Assembly: GCA_020055645.1 (NCBI GenBank)
Contig: CM034546.1
Coordinates: 135,925,875 to 135,989,874, forward strand
From: Tomocerus qinae
Taxonomy: Eukaryota; Arthropoda; Collembola; Entomobryomorpha; Tomoceridae
Direction: 5' to 3'
Length of the DNA: 64,000 nucleotides
Shown here: one piece after another, positions 1 to 11,440 of the stretch
Numbering within the stretch: position 1 is the first letter of the stretch
Layout of the letters: every line of letters begins with the position of its first letter
Position numbers and translations under genes: made by a program
The notes under the pieces: generated by a model
What the model saw: only the letters and a program-made list of their open reading frames with translations
Database searches by the model: none
What the model was told of the DNA's origin: nothing

Positions 1-919
1 TTTTATTCATACCAAAATGTAGTATTTACTTCTAACGGTAGTAAATGCTTCATGAAAATTATCAAATACTTTTACTCCTAGATTAAGCATAAGCAAAAGT
101 AATTTACTAATATTTTTTATTCATACCAAAGGAACCTTTTACTTCAAAAACTTTAAGTAAAAAGCATAAGGTAGACCTTATTCACACCACTCAAAGGCTG
201 CAGAAAAATGAACTTGAGGCTTCTGCTATAACATATGAGATGACATATCATGTTGTGTCGAAAATAAAAACTAAACGTTAAACACTTTACCCATTAATTT
301 TATAGATACTGGTGACTTAGTGGCTAATGTATATAAAAGTTGGCAAAACTAAAATTTTAAAACATGCAGCATTGTATTAACTAAACTAAAGGGAGGGCGG
401 AAATTATTTTATACTCTACTTTAGTTAACTTTATGTTTTGGCTCAGGAATTACATTAAAGCATCAAAAACTATTGTTTTCTTAAATTACTTATAGCGACA
501 CTTTTCAATTGACAAATGTACTTAGCCCGTTAAATTACATTTAGCAAAACTTGACATAATAACCTGCAGTCAAGTTAGTAAATATACACAATAAAAGGAT
601 GTCAATGGATGTATGTATATCCAAAAACCAAAGAGTACGTACACATTTCATTGGTTTTGGGTTTAACCTTTTCTCATGATTAATTTTTTACAATTGCTTT
701 GCAATAAAATGCTCGGCCCGTACTCACTAATATTTAGGGCAACAAAAGTTGGCATAAACCATAGATTTCTAGATTATTGGGGTTTGAATTTTAAATATTA
801 TGATTGAATTATTGAAAGCAGTATACTATATACATTCTAAATTATTTTGAATTATATATTTTCAACGATTCTATTATTTTGGAATATAATACAACTTTTG
901 GGAGAAAAATCATCAGAAA
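1..919. other. Intergenic, no gene seen
   Basis: AT-rich upstream region of the receptor gene. The phrase TTTTATTCATACCAAA occurs near position 1 and again near 115, so a short diverged direct repeat is present. I see no coding exon, RNA gene or clear core promoter. Confidence 0.4.
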
Positions 920-3181
920 ATGAATTTAGGGCTACTCACGTTTGTTATTCAACTGACAGTTTCAGTGGGTCATACTCATACTGAAAGTAAAAGCTACTCC
1001 GAAATCCATGGATTAAATGTGATAATTAAGTCATTGGCAACAAACACCAGTGTCTCTATTCTATACGACGGACAGGTTCCTCTAATCCCTCAATCAGTAG
1101 CTGATTATGAACCAATTACTTTAATGCATACAGATAATATTACAAATCCGAAAACGGAAACAGTTTCTTTGTTGGCAAGTCGAAAATGGATTCTCCCTTA
1201 CACGAGAATAACTATAATTACCTCAACTAAAACCTTCCGAAATAATTTATTGGCCAAATGTCCATATATCTTTTATGAAGATCGATTAAGATTTTGTCGT
1301 GAAAATTTTGGTTACGAATTATTAATTTCTTACTACCAGTCCCATTACAATTACTACTACATTGATAATGAGTCTGGCTACCGTTTTTCTGACTACAAAA
1401 CAATTTTATTTCTACCGTTGGTCAATTTTCAATCTGATTTATTAATCAAAGATTCCTTTCCACTATCAAAGATTCAAATTTTATGCCTATCCTGTTTGTT
1501 ACTGTGTCCATCTGATGGTTTTACGGCTCTATTATTGGAAACGTCATTCCAAAATATTTCAGCCGAAATAATTCTTAACTTCACGGGGTATTTCGATACA
1601 TATCGGTATAGATTACCAAAATCTCAACAATGCATTCATCCTAACGGAACTCTAGTTTCAAGTAATGTCTCCAGTCAAAATGATAATCACATAATTAATC
1701 CATTCGTGCCACTAAAATTTGTGGACTTCGATACAGCACTTACTACTGTTTATTTGAAGGAATTGGACAGAGATTTAATTCCGCATCTTTCACACTTGAT
1801 ACCAAAATCAGGGGCTTATTTATCAAAATTTTCATCATTACGTATAATAACCGGAGACGAAGGATGGGATTTCATAACTTGCTATGGCAGTAGCGAATCA
1901 CTAAGATGGGAATTGTACATCACTCCATACGATTCAATTAGTTGGACTTTGATTTGTCTATCAACCATCTTTTTGTCCTTGACTGTCTCTATGCAAACAA
2001 AGGCCATGCGAAACACAAAAGGAAAATCGAATATATTGTACATTTTTTATAACCACATGGCGGTTCTATTAGAACAGGGAGTATCAATTCCAAAAGAATT
2101 ACCCAGGTGGAAAATAATGTTCACTTTTGGAATTTGGATAGCCGTTGGATTAATTTTCAGCAACGCTTACAAATCTATCATTGTAAGCCAAATGTTTTTG
2201 CCCAAAAATGTAAAAACGAAATTTAATCGTTTCATTGATTTGGAGAAATTTGTTTTGCTTAGCCCTGATTATGCATTTAAATCCGAAGTAGACTTGCAGC
2301 TGCCTTGGCAATTGGCATCGATATATACATCGCAATTGATTGATAACCTTCTGTGCAACGATAAGAATCTTCCTGATTCTATAGAAAATATGTTCGGTGT
2401 GAACAGCTCGTATTTTGGACCGTGTGACAATTCCAGTATTTACCGAAACCAAGTTGGCGTAAAAAATACAATAACTCTTTATGAAATTTTTCAAAAATAT
2501 AGTATTTCACCAAAATGGTTCGAGATAAGATTTAAGTCTTTTAGGCAGAAAGCCAACAAGAGCTACATCAAAACAATCCAAGAAAACAAAGTCGATCAAT
2601 TATATGAAATTAAGGTTTTATCACAGCTGCCTTCAGATTTTATGGTATCTATCTTTGACACACCCAAATTAACTTTAAACTATTCTACGGATTTTAAACG
2701 CTGCCATGAAATTTTAAAATCCTGCAGCTTTAAAACCGCTTTAGTGAATTCTAATAAATGGTTGAACATCTACGAAAAATATTTGTTTCGAAATGTCAAC
2801 TTCTTTCGAAGCAGCGAATCATTTCTCCAAAAGTCAACTGAATTCAATATTCCGTCTTCATTTAGCCGACACTTGTTGAACTACAGATTGCAAATTTTAA
2901 TGAGTTCCGGTATTTATGGGCTGTTTGAAGGTTGGAACACCTTTTATCAAGAAAAAGAGGTCAAAAAGGGACTGGAATCTAATAATATATCTTCAAATTA
3001 TGGAATGGGATTGAAAAGGAAAATATCTTTTAGTCATTCCAATGTCACTCCGTTATTCTACGGCTATATCATAGTTATTAGTCTCGCTATTGCAGCCTTT
3101 GCTATTGAACATCAGAAAATTTTTATTTTGGCTACTGCATCAAAATTCTCAAAGATTTTCCCTCGGAATATTGATTTGTAA
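920..3181 (+). CDS. Divergent ionotropic receptor (IR)-like protein
   Basis: A single uninterrupted reading frame of 753 residues. The N-terminus is hydrophobic (residues 1-18) and suits a signal peptide. A poorly conserved extracellular half with many Asn-X-Ser/Thr sites follows. The channel part has the ionotropic glutamate receptor order: TM1 about 337-358 (starting SWTLICLSTIFLSL), a pore-loop-like stretch with LLEQ near 383-386, TM2 about 399-426 running into SNAYKSIIVSQMF, a long second ligand-binding half, and TM3 about 709-731. The canonical SYTANLAAF signature is lost, as in divergent insect IRs. Members of this family are ligand-gated cation channels in chemosensory membranes, so a chemosensory role is inferred; the ligand is unknown. 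There are no introns, which is common in divergent IR subfamilies. AATAAA lies 16 nt after the stop. The length fits the family. Confidence 0.82.
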   Translation: MNLGLLTFVIQLTVSVGHTHTESKSYSEIHGLNVIIKSLATNTSVSILYDGQVPLIPQSVADYEPITLMHTDNITNPKTETVSLLASRKWILPYTRITIITSTKTFRNNLLAKCPYIFYEDRLRFCRENFGYELLISYYQSHYNYYYIDNESGYRFSDYKTILFLPLVNFQSDLLIKDSFPLSKIQILCLSCLLLCPSDGFTALLLETSFQNISAEIILNFTGYFDTYRYRLPKSQQCIHPNGTLVSSNVSSQNDNHIINPFVPLKFVDFDTALTTVYLKELDRDLIPHLSHLIPKSGAYLSKFSSLRIITGDEGWDFITCYGSSESLRWELYITPYDSISWTLICLSTIFLSLTVSMQTKAMRNTKGKSNILYIFYNHMAVLLEQGVSIPKELPRWKIMFTFGIWIAVGLIFSNAYKSIIVSQMFLPKNVKTKFNRFIDLEKFVLLSPDYAFKSEVDLQLPWQLASIYTSQLIDNLLCNDKNLPDSIENMFGVNSSYFGPCDNSSIYRNQVGVKNTITLYEIFQKYSISPKWFEIRFKSFRQKANKSYIKTIQENKVDQLYEIKVLSQLPSDFMVSIFDTPKLTLNYSTDFKRCHEILKSCSFKTALVNSNKWLNIYEKYLFRNVNFFRSSESFLQKSTEFNIPSSFSRHLLNYRLQILMSSGIYGLFEGWNTFYQEKEVKKGLESNNISSNYGMGLKRKISFSHSNVTPLFYGYIIVISLAIAAFAIEHQKIFILATASKFSKIFPRNIDL

Positions 3182-3196
3182 ATATTCACAATTACA

Positions 3197-3202
3197 AATA
3201 AA
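3197..3202 (+). terminator. Poly(A) signal of the IR-like gene
   Basis: Canonical AATAAA 16 nt beyond the stop codon of the IR-like gene, in the expected place for cleavage and polyadenylation. Confidence 0.5.
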
Positions 3203-3439
3203 TTTCACCTGCACTAACAAAATTGATCGATATAGCAAAAATTATCAAACCATTATAAAATCTATTAAAATCTGATTGCACACAACTTCTTCTAGGAAAA
3301 TAAATTACTTTAATAACAACATTTTAATTGGTAAAAAATGAATAATTATATAATTGGTTTATGTAGTTATTATTATGTATATGTACTTTCGTTTTTAATA
3401 ATGAGTAATGTTAGTATCATACGAACTTTTTTTGTTAAG

Positions 3440-5219
3440 CTAAGGATGCATCAATTCTTTGTCAATAAAGTCCCTCATGTAAGCTACATTTCCGAACACT
3501 GCAGGAAAAAACAATATACCACACGGATGCATTCCCCATGATACAATTCCTGCTAAATATGGCTCGGGGTCATCAGGAAGATCATAACACACCAATGGTC
3601 CTCCAGAATCTCCCTGTATCAAAAATATTGCATGTCAAATTACATTTTAAAAGTAAATTATAACACAGCAGATAGTTATATAGATAAATAGATATAGTAA
3701 GATATGATATAGTTAATAGGCTTCAGGGAACAAAAAAGGTATTCATTTTTTTACAAAAATGGTAAAAGTACTACTTTTTCTTAAAAAAGCAGTCCTTAAT
3801 TTTACCTTTTTTGCCTTATTTACATGTAAAGTAGAAGTAAATGGGGCACGCTGCTACATCAAAAAAGGTAAAAAGCAAAAAGGGACTGCTTTTAAAAATT
3901 CTTACTCCTACCTTTTTTAAAAAAAGGCAAAAAAGTTAAAAGGCAAAAAAGGTCCTTTTTGGTTCCCTGATAGGCTTAGAACGTACATTGCAAGAATCTC
4001 GAAGAAAACGTCCACCAGCGCAGATCATGCTGGCAGCAACCCACTTAACGAAGAGAAATGGAACTCGGCAGAGACCTCTGGACACAATTGTCATGTTGAC
4101 CTTCTGAAGAGCATTAGGAATCACAGTTGGAAATGGTAGGCCTAAGCGATTGGCATTACCCCAACCCGTGTTGACACATCCACCAGATGGCTCATGTCCT
4201 GCAGGTGCTAAGCGGATGGGCTTTACCTTCTCGTTGAATACTAATGGTTCTGCTAAGACAATTACTGATGAGTCATAAGTTATTCGGCTCCTGAAAACCG
4301 ATAAGAAAATGCATATTTAATAATTAAATTAATAATATCTTACAAGGAAAACTTTTGAATAAATATTAAAATCCCAACAAATATGCCACAACGTTTTAAA
4401 TATATTATTAATCATTTAAATATATTTTACGCATCTTAACTATTATAGCTACGTTTTAAGTGTCACTTTCCCTTTCACTTCACGCGGAAAAAGGACCATT
4501 CAGTAACTTATTCTGCATAAAATTCCAAATCCCCTCACCTGGGGCAACGGCAATGCTTTATTTATGAATGTTCCTTTATTCGTGAAGTGAAAAGGAAGTG
4601 AACTCTAAACCTAGCTTATGGCAGCATATACAATTCATGTAGACTTACGGGTTATACTTTGGATGGTTAGCAAACCGTTTGACTGGTATCCGTTGCTGAG
4701 TCGTTTCATTAAAATCCTTCATATTATGTGCTCCAGCAACCACAAAAATTTTGGAAGGATCTTGCCCGATTGTACAGTGAGATGCACAAAGCACGTGCGT
4801 TTCATCTAGGATACTTCCTCCACAAAAATGGAAGGTCCCTTTCTGCAACGACACTTGCCATGGAAATTCCCCTGGTTCTGCATCGGAACCGCCGATAATA
4901 AAGCCATCTCCAGTTTCTGCATACTTTAACTCTTCTAGTTGCAGTTCCTTTGTCAAATCAGGAGGCATTCTATTGGCTTAATGATATGACACGTTGGTGA
5001 ATTTCTCTTTTAGGTTAAACCTTCAAATAATACTAATCAACATAATCACTTCCGTTTAGTTTAACCGATATTTGAGAAAATTCACCAACTTATCATAATC
5101 TTAATTAAGATACACTTTGCAGAACACCAAATGAAGGAAATGTTTATTATTCAAAGAAGTGTTATAATACCTGAAGAGACGAAAAAGAGACAAAATGTGG
5201 TAAAAAGTTTCAATTGCAT
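3440..5219 (-). CDS. Secreted trypsin-like serine protease (S1 family)
   Basis: Four exons on the minus strand: 5219-5171, 4976-4649, 4290-3987 and 3613-3440, all with GT-AG introns and compatible phases (284 residues). Exon 1 is only 49 nt and encodes a signal peptide ending near VSSA. The propeptide ends GDGF before IIGG (mature Ile43). The catalytic triad is complete: His83 in ASHC, Asp132 in TYDSS, Ser230 in GDSGG. Asp224, six residues before the serine, is the position-189 aspartate that gives trypsin specificity. Two oddities: activation would cut after Phe rather than Arg/Lys, and the usual Gly226 (PGV) reads PAV (Ala265), which should narrow the S1 pocket. A hAT-like MITE lies in the last intron. 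The acceptor of exon 2 (TTAAG) was chosen because it keeps the frame and avoids an upstream TAA; this join is the least certain. Confidence 0.85.
3724..3969. mobile_element. hAT-like MITE, family A, copy 1
   Basis: A 246-bp element starting CAGGGAACAAAAAAGG and ending in the inverted counterpart CCTTTTTGGTTCCCTG. It is flanked on both sides by ATAGGCTT (3716-3723 and 3970-3977), a perfect 8-bp target-site duplication. An 8-bp duplication with CAGGG termini is typical of hAT elements. No coding capacity. It sits in the third intron of the protease gene, ending only 17 bp from the donor site. The same family recurs at 16238, 37390 and 38585. Confidence 0.92.
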
Positions 5220-5315
5220 TACTATTGCCATAATAACTGATCACATCGATTCTTAATTACACAACTGGGTATAGTATATTGACTGGCGAAGTATTTATTG
5301 ATAAGGTTATATATA

Positions 5316-6450
5316 CAGGCTGTCTGATAAATACTTGAAAGTGTTCTAAGCCCTGTAACTCCTGAACAGAGGCTGCTATGAAAATGAGATAACCACCATA
5401 GGAAAGACAATCGTATTTTCAACAAAATGGGCTATAATAATAATTTTTAAAAACCTTCGTTACACACATTAAAAATGGGAAAGTCAAAGGCCAATTTCCC
5501 TTGTTAAAAATCTCAAATAAACACAAAATTACTTATTTAATTCGCTTCCGTCTTCTGTGATTTTGGTAACGATTTTTCAACCGAATTGCGATTGAATAAA
5601 ATGCAGATTGAAGCCATTAAAAACCTGTTGAAATGACATTCTTGGGTTTCAAAGACCACCATTTAGACTAAGTTGTTGAGTAAAAGTTTGTTAAAGTCAC
5701 TTGACAAAGCAACAATAACTGCACAAATTTTAACAAAGCTGTAAAAACTACTAAAAGTGCTGGGCCGTTCCAGTCGTTCCTCTAGACACTAGTCCATCGT
5801 TTAGGATTCTGATTTACAGTTAAAATTATTTGTCTTGAAGGGCAGCTCTCAGACCAAGTGTTCTTTTTTCAGAAAATTCTGCATCTCTTAAATGTTGCAT
5901 TAGTTCATTACCTTTAAATAATGATCATTGGAACCCAATCGGGCTAGCTCAGAAAAATCCAAAAGGAAATTCATTCTGCATCAGCTACAGACTGATGTAA
6001 ACAATTTATTAAAGACCTGAGACGTTTGGTTTCCTTCGGACGATAAAATGTCTTTAATTTCGTTCTTTCAATATGCCAATGTGGTGTTTAAAGTCTTAAT
6101 TTTTTCTAAACGTCTAATGTCTAAACCAAGAGGGGTAAAATAGTTTTATAACTATTTTCGTACTCTTTTGAATGTTATCTATCACTTTTCATTATCATCG
6201 AAAGCTTAAGTTACTATTCCTAAAAGTGTCACCGTTCCAATTATGTCAAGTATACACACAATTATAGGCTATTTTGATATTTTTTTGTCGAAATGCTGAC
6301 CCTGTAATAAGAGTCACCAAAATTATTATTATAACCCATTTTGTTGAAAATACGATTGTCTTTTCAATGGTGGTTATCTCATTTTCATAGCAGCCTCTGT
6401 TCAGGAGTTATAGGACTTAGAACACTTTCATGTAATTATCAGACACCCGG
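5316..6450. mobile_element. Tc1/mariner-like TIR element, defective
   Basis: About 140 bp at 5316-5455 recurs inverted at about 6310-6450. The ends read CAGGCTGTCTGATAA and, from the other side, CCGGGTGTCTGATAA. A TA dinucleotide flanks each end (5314-5315 and 6451-6452), the duplication made by Tc1/mariner elements. The 1,135-bp total is near the size of an intact mariner, but no continuous transposase frame exists, so the copy is dead or was never autonomous. Confidence 0.8.
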
Positions 6451-8084
6451 TATACTAACTTCTATATAACGTTTATTGATTATGTGATAATGTGTCGGAA
6501 TATTATGAATAAATTCATGATTATTTAGGTCAGGCAATTACTGCTTGACTGGTAGACTAATTAGCAAGTATATACATAGTTATTCCGCCAGTTGTGGGTG
6601 GTGAAGAGAAGATTTCGACCCTGACACGGGCACGACCTTGGATATGAATTCCTTAAGCATGTAGGCATAAAATACTTTTGGCTATCTTTGATATTCATCT
6701 GACACTTCCTAGAACATCCTTGACATACTACCCTTAAATCAAAAATTACGTTTATTGCATACACACAAATTAGTATTTATAAGCATTTCTGTACTGACGT
6801 TGATGTTGACATTATTCGTTTCATCCAATACGATTTCATTGCAACACAAATTAATCAAATGAAATCATGTCATGATTAGTTTATTGTACACGTATTCCAC
6901 ATCTTATAGTTATAGCAAAACACTTGACACAACAAAATTGTAAATTCCTAAATTGCATTTGTAGATTTTGTTCTCAGGAAAGCAAACAAAAATGCCAGGA
7001 AAGGAAAGGGTATAGTATACTTAAAAATTCAACCTTCAAATCTTTATTAAGCAATCTTCAAACATATTTTAAGTTAAATATGCTTGAAGAAAGCTTGCTA
7101 CCCATGATTGCCAATATAAATCTTCACTGTTTTAACAACGTCGCCGAATGCGACCTACATTAGTTATCACTTATCACAAAGTTATTATCAGTTGTTATGT
7201 AATAATAGTTGTTCGACCTAAGTTATTAGAAGTCCATTTTGAGCTGAATACAATAATATAAAGGCACATTATGGCATCTATAGCGATAAAACCAGGGATT
7301 GACAATGCTTTCATAACATACTAACAAATACCATGCGATTTTAAAGAATTCTAATATATAACCACAGTCGGAGATAAAGCAATAAATTTACCAACATATT
7401 ATATCTATGTACATCTAATATTTATGTCTACGTCTGGTAGGGAGGGAGAGCCTAAAATGCCCATACGCGTTTATGCTATACAAATTGCATAAAACAAAAC
7501 TACAGTCTTGGATAAGAATGTTTCGAAATTAAACCAAATAAATTTTGACGCATTATATTTCTGCACTCCGACTTCCAAGTTCCAATCCAACTCCGAGCCC
7601 CCAGACTTACGCAGGCCGAAAGATAAAATTTTTTGATTTGTTCTCTGTTATAAGTTGAGTGTGGAGCGACATCTACTGCGAAAAGTGTTTAAACTGTTTT
7701 ACCACCCGGCATCCCATTGAGATCCGGAAGTTCTAAATAAACTCAGTCGATCTTCATTCTTTAGCGAGTCTATCTTGATCAGTCATCAGTAAATTGGATA
7801 TCATTGATTATCTTCTTCCGAGTTGGATTTTACCCGTTGGTTACAAGTCATGTTAAATTAACATTGTTAATTGTACTCACTACTTGACACAGTTATTGTT
7901 CAGCATTCTCTAAAGGTTTATAATATAATCTTTCAAATATCATTTTTAAGTTTGTGGTCATTCCTTTGTTATAATTTATAGTAATGAGTAGTTTTATTAT
8001 TTTTGTACACCTGCCACTTATATTATAGTTGCGTATTTTTGATACAGATAAAAAACGAATTTAATAATTTCCATCGAAGGTGAA
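6451..8084. other. Intergenic, no gene seen
   Basis: AT-rich DNA before the forkhead gene. A short open frame at 6924-7163 has no family resemblance that I recognise. A CAG acceptor-like site about 35 bp before the ATG at 8085 (ending GATACAG) could mark a 5' UTR intron. Nothing else is supported. Confidence 0.35.
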
Positions 8085-9695
8085 ATGGATTCTACTGAAA
8101 GTTGTGAGGAAGACATGGATTATATGGAACCAGGAACGAAGACTAAAAACACTAAAAAGCTGTTTTGGTGGGAAATCGAAAATGACCAGTTCTCCGAATT
8201 CTTCACGGAATGGTATGGAAGTTTGAACCGGTGCAGACTATGTCCTTTTATGACATCCCACAGCGCGCTATTTGGAAAACATATAAAAGAGGTGCATTCG
8301 GAATGTGAACGTTATCAATGCAAGTTCTGCTTCAAGGAGTTCCCCGATGAATTGAAGTGTATGGGCCACATTGAAAACAGTCACAATGACGAATTAAAGT
8401 TGGAAAAGAAAAACTGCAAAGATGTCAGGAATCGTCGATCAGGTAATAATTATCTTCATCGTTACTCTTATAACGTTGTTCCAAGTAAAGCATATTTCAA
8501 GAGTGCGAAAGCTAATATGCTTATTGGCCATCAAAATGAATCAGCAGTTGGTGAAGAATTTGAGGAGGAAGAATCACATTTACTGATAGGTTCAAAATCT
8601 GAGCTTCCTCGCAGAGAGACGGCTGATCAAAGAAAATTAGTTAGCGAAGTGCCAACAGTTGTGGATCTAACTCATGTCGAAAACGACGTTCCAGACCAGA
8701 AAATAGGAAACATCTCCAATGAGATTCATGACAATAAAAACGAAATTAGTGACGAGCATGGAAACTTGCTCATTGTAACTTCCAAGGAAAGCGCTGATCA
8801 ATTTGACTTCGAAAATGTTGCTATGTTTCAAAACACACAGTCAGGCTACAATGTGAAAAATGAGGTGTCCAATTTAAATATATCGACACAAAGTCAAAGC
8901 TCCAGTTCCAGCGCCGATTCTCTTCATACGATTCAAAAGTCGTCTATAAAACAACCGCCAAAAGAGCCAGGATTAAAAATTATTCGCAAAAACAATATCC
9001 CCGCCGAAGAGACCAACAAATATTTGAAACCAAAGTTTTTATATTCTCAATTGATTTATTTGGCACTCAAAAATAGTACGAATGGAAAACTATTGGTGTG
9101 TGAAATATATCTCTTTATTAAGGAACACTTCCCTTACTACAAATATACTGTATCCTCATGGAAAAATTGTATTCGTCACACTCTCTGCGGAAGAAATTGC
9201 TTTGTGAAAATTCCAAAACCAGGTGTTCTCGCAGATTCTGCTAAACAACAAAAACATTCCTGCTGGATGTTCTCACTCGATCAAGAAGTAATTACAAAAA
9301 TGGAAACAGAAATTGACAACATCATATCTCAGCATTTTTCGAGTCTGTGTTGTGCTATGTCCAACCCGGAAAATCTTGCGATGTTGCAACAAGGTCTGCT
9401 GACGACGAAATCCTGTCGTTCTAAATCATCGCTCGTGAATATGAAACAATACGAAATTGTGGACTTAACCTGTCCTGATGTGCCTGACACTGTAAATATC
9501 CAAGAGCAACTAAAGGACACATCTGACATCGTCCCTTGCACGTCACTTCCTTATAGCCTCGAAAATTCAGCTGTTTCCACTGTTATGGATGAGTCTTCCA
9601 GTTATTATCATTATAACCTAGTAGATAACGGTAGTACATTCGAGCTTCAACCCGTTGAAGACACTTCAGTATTCTATGTTTATGATAAAAGGTGA
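8085..9695 (+). CDS. C2H2 zinc finger plus forkhead-domain protein
   Basis: A single frame of 536 residues. Two adjacent C2H2 fingers occupy residues 50-100: Cys50, Cys53, His66, His71 and Cys79, Cys82, His95, His100, both with C-X2-C-X12-H-X4-H spacing. A divergent forkhead (winged-helix) domain spans about 315-400; it begins KPKFLYSQLIYLALKN, and the recognition-helix region reads WKNCIRHTLCGRNCFVKIP, against the family's W-x-N-S-I-R-H-N-L-S. Between the DNA-binding modules and after them lie VVDLT (192-196) and IVDLT (458-462), the classical hydrophobic-acidic form of SUMO-interaction motifs. A nuclear DNA-binding regulator is inferred. The FoxP family also pairs a C2H2 finger with a forkhead domain but has one finger and a leucine zipper, so this is not a simple FoxP. 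The lack of introns is unusual for such a protein and could mean a retrocopy or a lineage-specific paralogue. Confidence 0.8.
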   Translation: MDSTESCEEDMDYMEPGTKTKNTKKLFWWEIENDQFSEFFTEWYGSLNRCRLCPFMTSHSALFGKHIKEVHSECERYQCKFCFKEFPDELKCMGHIENSHNDELKLEKKNCKDVRNRRSGNNYLHRYSYNVVPSKAYFKSAKANMLIGHQNESAVGEEFEEEESHLLIGSKSELPRRETADQRKLVSEVPTVVDLTHVENDVPDQKIGNISNEIHDNKNEISDEHGNLLIVTSKESADQFDFENVAMFQNTQSGYNVKNEVSNLNISTQSQSSSSSADSLHTIQKSSIKQPPKEPGLKIIRKNNIPAEETNKYLKPKFLYSQLIYLALKNSTNGKLLVCEIYLFIKEHFPYYKYTVSSWKNCIRHTLCGRNCFVKIPKPGVLADSAKQQKHSCWMFSLDQEVITKMETEIDNIISQHFSSLCCAMSNPENLAMLQQGLLTTKSCRSKSSLVNMKQYEIVDLTCPDVPDTVNIQEQLKDTSDIVPCTSLPYSLENSAVSTVMDESSSYYHYNLVDNGSTFELQPVEDTSVFYVYDKR

Positions 9696-10317
9696 AAATT
9701 AAATTTTAGCTGCATACTTTTATACTTTGGCTTGGTTAACAAATTCAGAAAGGTATTAAGTCAGCTTTTAATCATTAATATTTAAGTCACATATCAATTC
9801 AATTTCCAAGTCAGCTGCTTAAACTACCGGACAATTTGATTTTAACCATTACTCTTTATATCAATTCATAAAAATTTAGTAAGTAAATATCCCCAAGAAA
9901 CCGTATGCAGCTAAAAATAAAAATGCTTCCTAAAAACGGATTAAAATAACCCAGTCTAGAATAACTAATGATTTAATACTTTAGGCAGTGTATATTTTTA
10001 ATTATATCTATTTATACTTTATTGCATTGTAAATTGGCAATATTCTTAGAAGATATAAATTGTTTCTAATCTAAAATTTGAGACGCATGTATCGTTGCAT
10101 TTAATAATCTATGCTTGCTTTATTCAGGGAATTATTTCTATTTTAATTGAATACTGTTAGGTACACACACCACCGCAGTTTTATTGAACTTAATAAGAGT
10201 AAACTCGCAATTCTGAAATGTACTGCAGCATTCATCCGTTGATTAACACTAGTTACGTAAAGTTTCGTTACATTCATAATTAATAGAAACGTCATTCTTT
10301 TCATTATAAGTACGTTC
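9696..10317. other. Intergenic, no gene seen
   Basis: AT-rich DNA downstream of the forkhead gene. An AATAAA at 9916-9921 could serve as its poly(A) signal, but it is far from the stop and the region is A-rich. No other feature is supported. Confidence 0.35.
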
Positions 10318-11095
10318 TTATATTGAACTAGTGAACCCAGCTAAAAGGAGTGAACCTAGCACTCAAGAGAAATTCAGCAGGCCACCCATCACAACAGTAA
10401 TAAAAACAATTCCTAAAATATCATCGGTATTTCCCTTAAGTTATTATGTTAACTTTGTAAATACAATATTTTAAATATACTTTAATTTTCTACAGCGGTT
10501 GGAAAAATGCCAACTTTCTGATCAAAAGGAAGTTCCTAAACAAAAGTAATAACTGTAGGTAGATCGTAGCACCAAATACAGGCAACAATGAAAGACTCCA
10601 TTTTTAATAAACACTCCAAAAAGTTCACATTTAAAATCAGAAAAATAAGATTCCCTGGATTTTAGAAAAATGTACAAATCCAATGAGTACACTATACGAA
10701 TAAATAGTGGTCCTCAGTTATTTAATTCCGCAAAAGGTGTACAAACTGGCACGAAGGAATAAAGGGGGAATAAAAAGTAATATCAGCCCTATTAAAAAAT
10801 GGGACATTTTGTCGATATATAGAGCAGAACCAATTTAGATAAGTGGTTTTAAAATGCTAATTAATAAAATGCTAATATTTTGAAATGTCCCCTTTCGCTA
10901 ATCATCTCCATTGAATCACCAATAATCACCTTATGTAAATTTCTATTATGTTTTGATGTTATAATATTTTGAAACGACTCATTTCAGTGGTTAAGAGGAA
11001 GTGGCATGCATGCGCATGCGCATCTTGCTTTTAAGGAACGTGCATATATTACGTGTGCAGTTGATGGGAGGAAAAGTTACCCAAAAGTGTCACAG
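10318..11095 (+). repeat. Dispersed repeat, GATA-tail family, copy 1
   Basis: The left part (about 10325-10420, beginning CTAGTGAACCCAGCTAAA) matches about 31862-31960 and, inverted, about 34650-34735. The right part (about 10975-11090, containing GTGCATATATTACGTGTGCA) matches 11850-11900, 32605-32660 and 34815-34870. The family looks like a non-autonomous transposable element. No coding capacity is seen. Confidence 0.65.
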
Positions 11096-11440
11096 TAATA
11101 ACTAACCAAATGAATAATTTCTAACAGCTATAACAGATAAGCTTGAAATAGATAATAGGTTAAATAGGTACCAAATCAGTGGCAGTGTTCAGGACGCTAT
11201 ATATAACCAAATTCAATCATCCACAGTTCCAGTCACCAGTGTTCAAAACAAAAAAAAATGACTACGCGTATCAGTTCCATTATCAATTTCAGTCAGATCA
11301 AAATATCAAAAAAAGCTGAGAATTTTTCCTTTTAATAAACAGCAGATGCACTTAGCTTGTGTCTTTAGTTCATAAATCAAATACCATAATGAACTAAAAT
11401 GGTGGTGAATGTAAATCGTAGCGGTCAAAAAGGAAAATTA

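Noticed and set aside
2150..2494. Minus-strand 114-codon open frame
   Set aside because: It is the antisense of the IR-like gene; the sense strand carries the membrane and ligand-binding pattern.
9329..9541. Minus-strand open frame inside the forkhead gene
   Set aside because: Antisense shadow of a well-supported coding sequence.
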